Positions 59,858-64,000 of a stretch of 64,000 nucleotides of DNA are shown here, piece after piece. How positions within the stretch are numbered: position 1 is the first letter of the stretch; the number at the start of each line of letters is the position of its first letter. A program made the translations under genes and the position numbers. Origin of the DNA: Cyanobacteria bacterium SBLK. Its GTDB lineage: Bacteria > Cyanobacteriota > Cyanobacteriia > Cyanobacteriales > Spirulinaceae. A model generated the notes under the pieces. The model searched no databases and was not told the DNA's origin. It saw nothing but the letters and a program-made list of their open reading frames with translations. Where the stretch lies: the NCBI GenBank assembly GCA_017746715.1, contig JAGHZQ010000097.1:58801-122800 (forward strand). Direction: 5' to 3'.

Positions 59858-62749
59858 TTAGGGTAAAGAATCTATTTTTTGAATGAGTTCGAGTATATAT
59901 TCAAACTCATAACGAGAAACAAGATCGAGTAAAGCAGTTGCAATCCTTTTATTTTGTAAGGGAATTTCCCGAACTAAATTTTCTATTTTTTTAATTCTAC
60001 CTTCTACAATAGCTTGCTGAAATTTTTGCAACCATATTTTTGGTAGGATGGCAAGATCGTCTGGAGCAAGTTTAAAAAGGGTATTACTCTCTTCAGAAAT
60101 GCAAGATTCTTGATAGATAAAATCAATCTCTAAATGCTTTTCTAGGGCTTGAAAAATATCGTTTTCTCGAAAGGGCTTGCGAATAAAATCGGCAAATCCA
60201 GCAGCGAGTACAACTGCTTTTTCCTCTTCTAAAACACTGGCCGTGATGGCAATGATTTTTGTCTTTTTTCCTTCCGAAGTGGTTTGAATAACCCGAGCGC
60301 TTTCGTATCCATCCATAATTGGCATTCGCAAATCCATCCAGATGAGATGGGGTTGCCAGTTTTGCCAAATCTCAAGTGCTTCTCGACCATCTCTGGCCTC
60401 TTTGAGAGAGAATCCAAAAGGCCCGAGGAGTTTGATTAAAAGCTGTCGATTGACCGATTTGTCATCGACAATGAGGAGGCGGTAATTTGACGGTTGGGAA
60501 GAGGCAATCGCGATCGCCCGACGGCGAGAAGAGCGGGTTGCAATCTCTCGATATTGAGCTAAGGTGACGCGAATATCAAACTGAAAGGTCGTCCCGCGAT
60601 TCAATTGACTTTGTACGGTAATATCTCCTCCCATTAATTGCACGAATTTACGAGAAATAGGCAATCCCAACCCTGTCCCTTCTTTAGCTGCTGCACCGCT
60701 TTGGCTCTGTCCGAAGGCTTCAAAAATTCGCCTGATTTCTTCTGGAGCAATGCCCACCCCGGTATCTTCAATTTCAAAGTGGATGGTTGTTGGTTTTTGG
60801 TTGTTTTCTTTCCCCTCCTTACGAAGGGGGGCTAGGGGGGATTGACGGCTCAACGGCCTCGTTTCGGCTTCGCTCAACGGCCTCAGAGCATCTCCAGTGA
60901 CGGGTGACTGAAAAGACGGGTGGGTGATTCTTACGGAAATGCCGCCTTCTCGGGTGAATTTAATGCCGTTGTTAATCAAATTAATGAGAACTTGATTGAG
61001 TTTAACCAGATCGCCGCGAATAAAACGCGGTACGTTATCCGCACAGTCAAAATGGAGTTGCAAGCCTTTTTCTTCGGCTTTGATATATAACATCTGCTCT
61101 ACCTCATCCAAGAGGCTGTGGAGGTCAAAATCTATAGGGTTGAGCGTCGTTTTTCCTGCTTCAATTTTGGAAAGATTTAAAACATTATTAATTAGGGTTA
61201 ATAAATATTCGCCACTGCGATTGATGACATTAACATTTTCCTGCTGTTCGGGGGCGAGACGTTGCGATCGCGTCAGAATTTGGGAAAAGCCGAGAATGGC
61301 ATTGAGGGGCGTTCTTAATTCGTGACTCATATTGGCAAGAAAAATGCTTTTGGCTTTGTTGGCAGCATCGGCCTTTTCTTTGGCAATTTCTAATTGTTGG
61401 TTGGACTCTGCCAGTTCTGCGGTGCGTTCTGCCACCCGCTGTTCTAAAGTCGCAAAAGCATCGCGCAATTGCACCGCCATGCTATTAAAAGATTTTGCCA
61501 GTTCTCCTAATTCATCTTCCCTTTGTATGGTCATAATTTGATGCCATTGACTGCGAGCGAGTTCTTTCGCCGAGCGATTGAGATGTAGAATCGGTTGTGT
61601 CACCCATTTGACGGTAAAAATCCCCAGCATTGTCGCAACAATTAAAGCGATCGTGCAGAGAATAATGGTATTGCGCGTATTGGCTTGAATTTGCTCCATA
61701 AAGTCCGTTTCGGGAATGACGAGAACAATCGTCCATTCCAAGTCAAATTCATGGTTAAACGGGGTCAAGCGAATGAGTTGTCGCTTTCCCTCTAGCTGAA
61801 AAGAAAAAGAGCGGGGTTCGCGAATTTCCGAGAGATCTATGGTCTCTTGCTGTAAATATTCCCCCGTGGCACGCACGAGAATGTTATTGCTATCCCGAGG
61901 AGAGACTCGCTCTATTTTTTCTTCTCTCGCGACAAAAGGCATTTCATTCGTCGAGGTGGCGATGAGATTGCCTTCGCGATCGATAATAAAACCCTGGCCG
62001 GAACGACCGATTTTAAAGTTTTTTAGAAAAGAATTTATATGATCTAAAGTAAAATCTACTGAGGTCATGCCGACCAATCGATCGCGATCGTTATAAATCG
62101 GATTGGTATTGCTGAGATATAAAGTTTGAGTGGCAAAACCGGAATAAATATTTCCCCAACTCATTCGACGGGCGGCGGCCGGTATTTTGTACCAGGGTCG
62201 CTTTCTTGCATCGTAAGGTTTTCCTGGTTTTAAGGGTTGCAAGCGTCGCCCATTATTCGCATCAATGTCATAGTAAGTAATGTTATAATTGTTGGCGCGA
62301 TTGGAAATTGAAAACTCCAAACGCCGATCTTTAGCTTGGCGAGTAATTCCGAGATAAGCACCGCTACTCTCAGAAGCCAAACCAATCCAAGTCACGGATT
62401 CAAATAGTCTAATTTGATGCCAAAGATAGCGTTCTATCTCGGCTGATGATTGGGGAGAGTCTAAATCTAAACTTAATTCGCCCCGCACGATCGCATCGGC
62501 ATTAATCCGATTGATTAATTTGGGAATAGCGAGATAGCTTTCCAACTGACTGACAATGCGATCGCTAATTTCTTCTTGAAGTTGAGTGATGAGAGTATTG
62601 GTGGTGGCCCGTCCGCTTCTAAAGGAAAGATAGCCAACCACACCGACCGTACCAAAAATTTGCAGGATAAATGGAGCAACTAAAACAACTCGCAAAGGTT
62701 GTTTTCTCAATCTTGTTTGCAGGAAGTTTAACATAACTTTAAAAACCAT
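59858..62749 (-). CDS. Hybrid histidine kinase (dCache-HAMP-HisKA-HATPase-REC)
   Basis: About 963 residues. Two transmembrane helices (VVLVAPFILQIFGTVGVVGY; TIILCTIALIVATMLGIFTV) enclose an extracellular dCache-like sensor with RKRPWYKIPAAARRMSWGNI, a small-molecule-binding signature. A HAMP linker, HisKA (FLANMSHELRTPLNAILGFS), HATPase (DTGVGIAPEE, GTGLGLPISRKF) and receiver (LIWMDLRMPIMDGYES) follow, then a helical C-terminal domain without an obvious HPt His. The HATPase contains an in-frame insertion derived from an intergenic repeat (60783-60917), absent from the paralogue upstream. Starts at 62749 or 62734 are possible. Confidence 0.88.
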   Translation of the reverse strand: MVFKVMLNFLQTRLRKQPLRVVLVAPFILQIFGTVGVVGYLSFRSGRATTNTLITQLQEEISDRIVSQLESYLAIPKLINRINADAIVRGELSLDLDSPQSSAEIERYLWHQIRLFESVTWIGLASESSGAYLGITRQAKDRRLEFSISNRANNYNITYYDIDANNGRRLQPLKPGKPYDARKRPWYKIPAAARRMSWGNIYSGFATQTLYLSNTNPIYNDRDRLVGMTSVDFTLDHINSFLKNFKIGRSGQGFIIDREGNLIATSTNEMPFVAREEKIERVSPRDSNNILVRATGEYLQQETIDLSEIREPRSFSFQLEGKRQLIRLTPFNHEFDLEWTIVLVIPETDFMEQIQANTRNTIILCTIALIVATMLGIFTVKWVTQPILHLNRSAKELARSQWHQIMTIQREDELGELAKSFNSMAVQLRDAFATLEQRVAERTAELAESNQQLEIAKEKADAANKAKSIFLANMSHELRTPLNAILGFSQILTRSQRLAPEQQENVNVINRSGEYLLTLINNVLNLSKIEAGKTTLNPIDFDLHSLLDEVEQMLYIKAEEKGLQLHFDCADNVPRFIRGDLVKLNQVLINLINNGIKFTREGGISVRITHPSFQSPVTGDALRPLSEAETRPLSRQSPLAPLRKEGKENNQKPTTIHFEIEDTGVGIAPEEIRRIFEAFGQSQSGAAAKEGTGLGLPISRKFVQLMGGDITVQSQLNRGTTFQFDIRVTLAQYREIATRSSRRRAIAIASSQPSNYRLLIVDDKSVNRQLLIKLLGPFGFSLKEARDGREALEIWQNWQPHLIWMDLRMPIMDGYESARVIQTTSEGKKTKIIAITASVLEEEKAVVLAAGFADFIRKPFRENDIFQALEKHLEIDFIYQESCISEESNTLFKLAPDDLAILPKIWLQKFQQAIVEGRIKKIENLVREIPLQNKRIATALLDLVSRYEFEYILELIQKIDSLP
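60783..60917. repeat. Intergenic repeat element inserted in frame in a kinase gene
   Basis: CCCCTCCTTACGAAGGGGGG and a CTCAACGGCCTC pair around TTTCGGCTTCG are typical of dispersed cyanobacterial intergenic elements. Here they lie inside the HATPase coding region and are translated on the minus strand as a Ser/Pro/Lys-rich loop (SPVTGDALRPLSEAETRPLS, then SPLAPLRKEGKENN). The tandem paralogue at 62787 joins the same flanking residues with only a few linker residues. Confidence 0.75.
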
Positions 62750-62786
62750 ATATATCGCTCTCAAAAAAATGTTTTTATTTTCGATC

Positions 62787-64000
62787 TTAATTGAAATAAT
62801 TATTTTTTTCAATCAGTTCGATGATTTTCTCGAATTCATATCGATTAGCAAGATCGAGTAAAGCTGTTGCTATTTTTTTATGTTCTGGAGGAATTTCTCG
62901 AGCTAAATTTTTCGTTGCACTAACCCTCCCTTCGATAATAGCTTGGTAAAATTTTTGCAACCACATTTTCGGCAGTGCCTTCAGATCGTCGGCAACGATT
63001 ACAAGGGGTTTGACATCTTCAGCAGCAGGAGAGAATTCTTCGCAGACAAATTCAATCTGTAAATGTTTTTCTAATGCCCGAATAATATCATTTTCTCGAA
63101 AGGGCTTGCGAATAAAGTCATCAAATCCAGAGGCTAAAACCACGGCTTTTTCTTCTTCTAAGACACTAGCAGTGATGGCAATGATTTTAGTTTGATTTTT
63201 TTCTTGGCTTTGTATCGTTTTCGCAGCTTCATAGCCGTCCGCGATCGGCATTCGCAAATCCATCCAGATGAGATGGGGTTGCCATTCTTGCCAAACTTCG
63301 ACGGCTTCTTTGCCATCTCGAGCCTCTTTGAGAGAAAGTCCGAAGGGGGCGAGAAGTTTGATTAAAAGTTGACGGTTCACGGGTTTATCATCGACGATGA
63401 GGAGGCGATAATTTGAGGGTTGAGGGGAGGCGATCGCGATCGCGCGGCGGGAGGAACGAGTTTGAATGGTTTGCGATGCGGCCAAAGTTGCGCGAATATT
63501 AAATTGGAAAGTCGTCCCGCGATTCAATTGACTTCGTACGGTAATATCTCCCCCCATTAATTGCACGAATTTACGAGAAATGGGCAATCCCAATCCCGTC
63601 CCCTCTTTAGCTATCGTCCCGCTTTGACTCTGTCCGAAGGCTTCAAAAATTTTCCCGATTTCATCCGGTGCAATTCCCATCCCCGTATCTTCAATTTCAA
63701 AACTGGCGACTGATTCGGACTGGTGTCTGATTCTGACGGAAATACCGCCTTCTCGGGTAAATTTAATGCCGTTGTTAATTAAATTGATAAGAACTTGATG
63801 GAGCTTTACACGATCGCCATGAATAAAACGCGGCACGTCGTCAGCACAGTCAAAATGGAGTTGCAAGCCTTTTTCTTCGGCTTTGATATATAACATCTGC
63901 TCCACCTCATCCAAGAGGCTGTGGAGATCGAAATCTACAGGGTTGAGCGTCGTTTTTCCCGCTTCAATTTTGGAAAGATTTAAAACATTATTAATTAGGG
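62787..64000 (-). CDS. Hybrid histidine kinase, N-terminal part beyond window end
   Basis: The frame runs to the window edge, so only the last 404 residues or so are seen: the end of HisKA (LNLSKIEAGKTTLNPVDFDL), the HATPase domain (EDTGMGIAPDEI, GTGLGLPISRKF), the receiver (LIWMDLRMPIADGYEA) and the same helical tail as the next gene. Sequence is very close to the kinase at 59858-62749, so the two form a tandem duplication. The gap between them is 37 bases and they are probably cotranscribed. The sensor part cannot be judged here. Confidence 0.88.
   Translation of the reverse strand, partial: LINNVLNLSKIEAGKTTLNPVDFDLHSLLDEVEQMLYIKAEEKGLQLHFDCADDVPRFIHGDRVKLHQVLINLINNGIKFTREGGISVRIRHQSESVASFEIEDTGMGIAPDEIGKIFEAFGQSQSGTIAKEGTGLGLPISRKFVQLMGGDITVRSQLNRGTTFQFNIRATLAASQTIQTRSSRRAIAIASPQPSNYRLLIVDDKPVNRQLLIKLLAPFGLSLKEARDGKEAVEVWQEWQPHLIWMDLRMPIADGYEAAKTIQSQEKNQTKIIAITASVLEEEKAVVLASGFDDFIRKPFRENDIIRALEKHLQIEFVCEEFSPAAEDVKPLVIVADDLKALPKMWLQKFYQAIIEGRVSATKNLAREIPPEHKKIATALLDLANRYEFEKIIELIEKNNYFN

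Noticed and set aside
1..64000. tRNA, rRNA, transposase and phage genes
   Set aside because: I looked for typical tRNA arms in intergenic DNA and for transposase or integrase motifs in translated frames and saw none.

Overview
The window is chromosomal DNA of a cyanobacterium. The palindrome GCGATCGC (HIP1) occurs throughout, inside and between genes. The gene content also fits: NdhB of photosynthetic complex I, a nickel superoxide dismutase with its SodX protease, a DUF2811 protein, WD40 and TPR giants, and heptameric short tandem repeats between genes. I see no rRNA, tRNA, CRISPR array, transposase or phage genes.

Layout. 1-0.8 kb: edge-cut hypothetical gene and a decayed nucleotidyltransferase. 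0.9-1.8 kb: exported TPR protein. 1.97-7.6 kb: a tandemly duplicated cassette (orphan ProX-like lipoprotein plus a PAS-like protein) followed by two divergent HTH regulators; both cassette promoters and the regulator intergenic region carry the same pair of 14-bp palindromes set 22 bp apart, so this looks like a self-contained regulated module. 7.8-9.4 kb: ECF-type ABC ATPase, small secreted protein, relics. 9.4-18.5 kb: four co-directional genes (TPR protein, P-loop NTPase, a paralogue that lost its P-loop, and a 1706-residue STAND NTPase with 14 WD40 repeats), a candidate signalling or defence system. 18.5-21.2 kb: gamma-glutamyltransferase, a double-glycine leader peptide and a predicted small RNA.

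21.2-25 kb: a Fur/Zur-type box between a COG0523-like GTPase operon (with an active and a degenerate metallophosphoesterase) and a flavoprotein. 25-28.5 kb: 45-bp tandem repeats, small proteins, and an imelysin/di-haem oxidoreductase pair behind Fur-like sites. 28.6-31 kb: PLP decarboxylase fused to EF hands. 32.3 kb: three phased DnaA-box-like sequences in a gene-free stretch. 33-35 kb: phosphatase and antitoxin-type genes. 35-45 kb: prfC, sodN-sodX, ATP-grasp ligase, glycosyltransferase, ndhB, decayed antitoxin genes, MATE exporter.

45-64 kb: calcium P-type ATPase with an unusual insertion, a complete TRAP transporter, YebC, a response-regulator kinase, GNAT, PheA, LON-domain protein, Panacea-domain antitoxin, MltA, a TMEM175-type channel, and two tandem hybrid histidine kinases, one cut by the window end and the other carrying an in-frame insertion derived from a repeat.

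Functions come from recognised motifs read by eye; no database search was run. Start codons were moved inward from the longest frame wherever homology, a signal peptide or a ribosome site favoured it.
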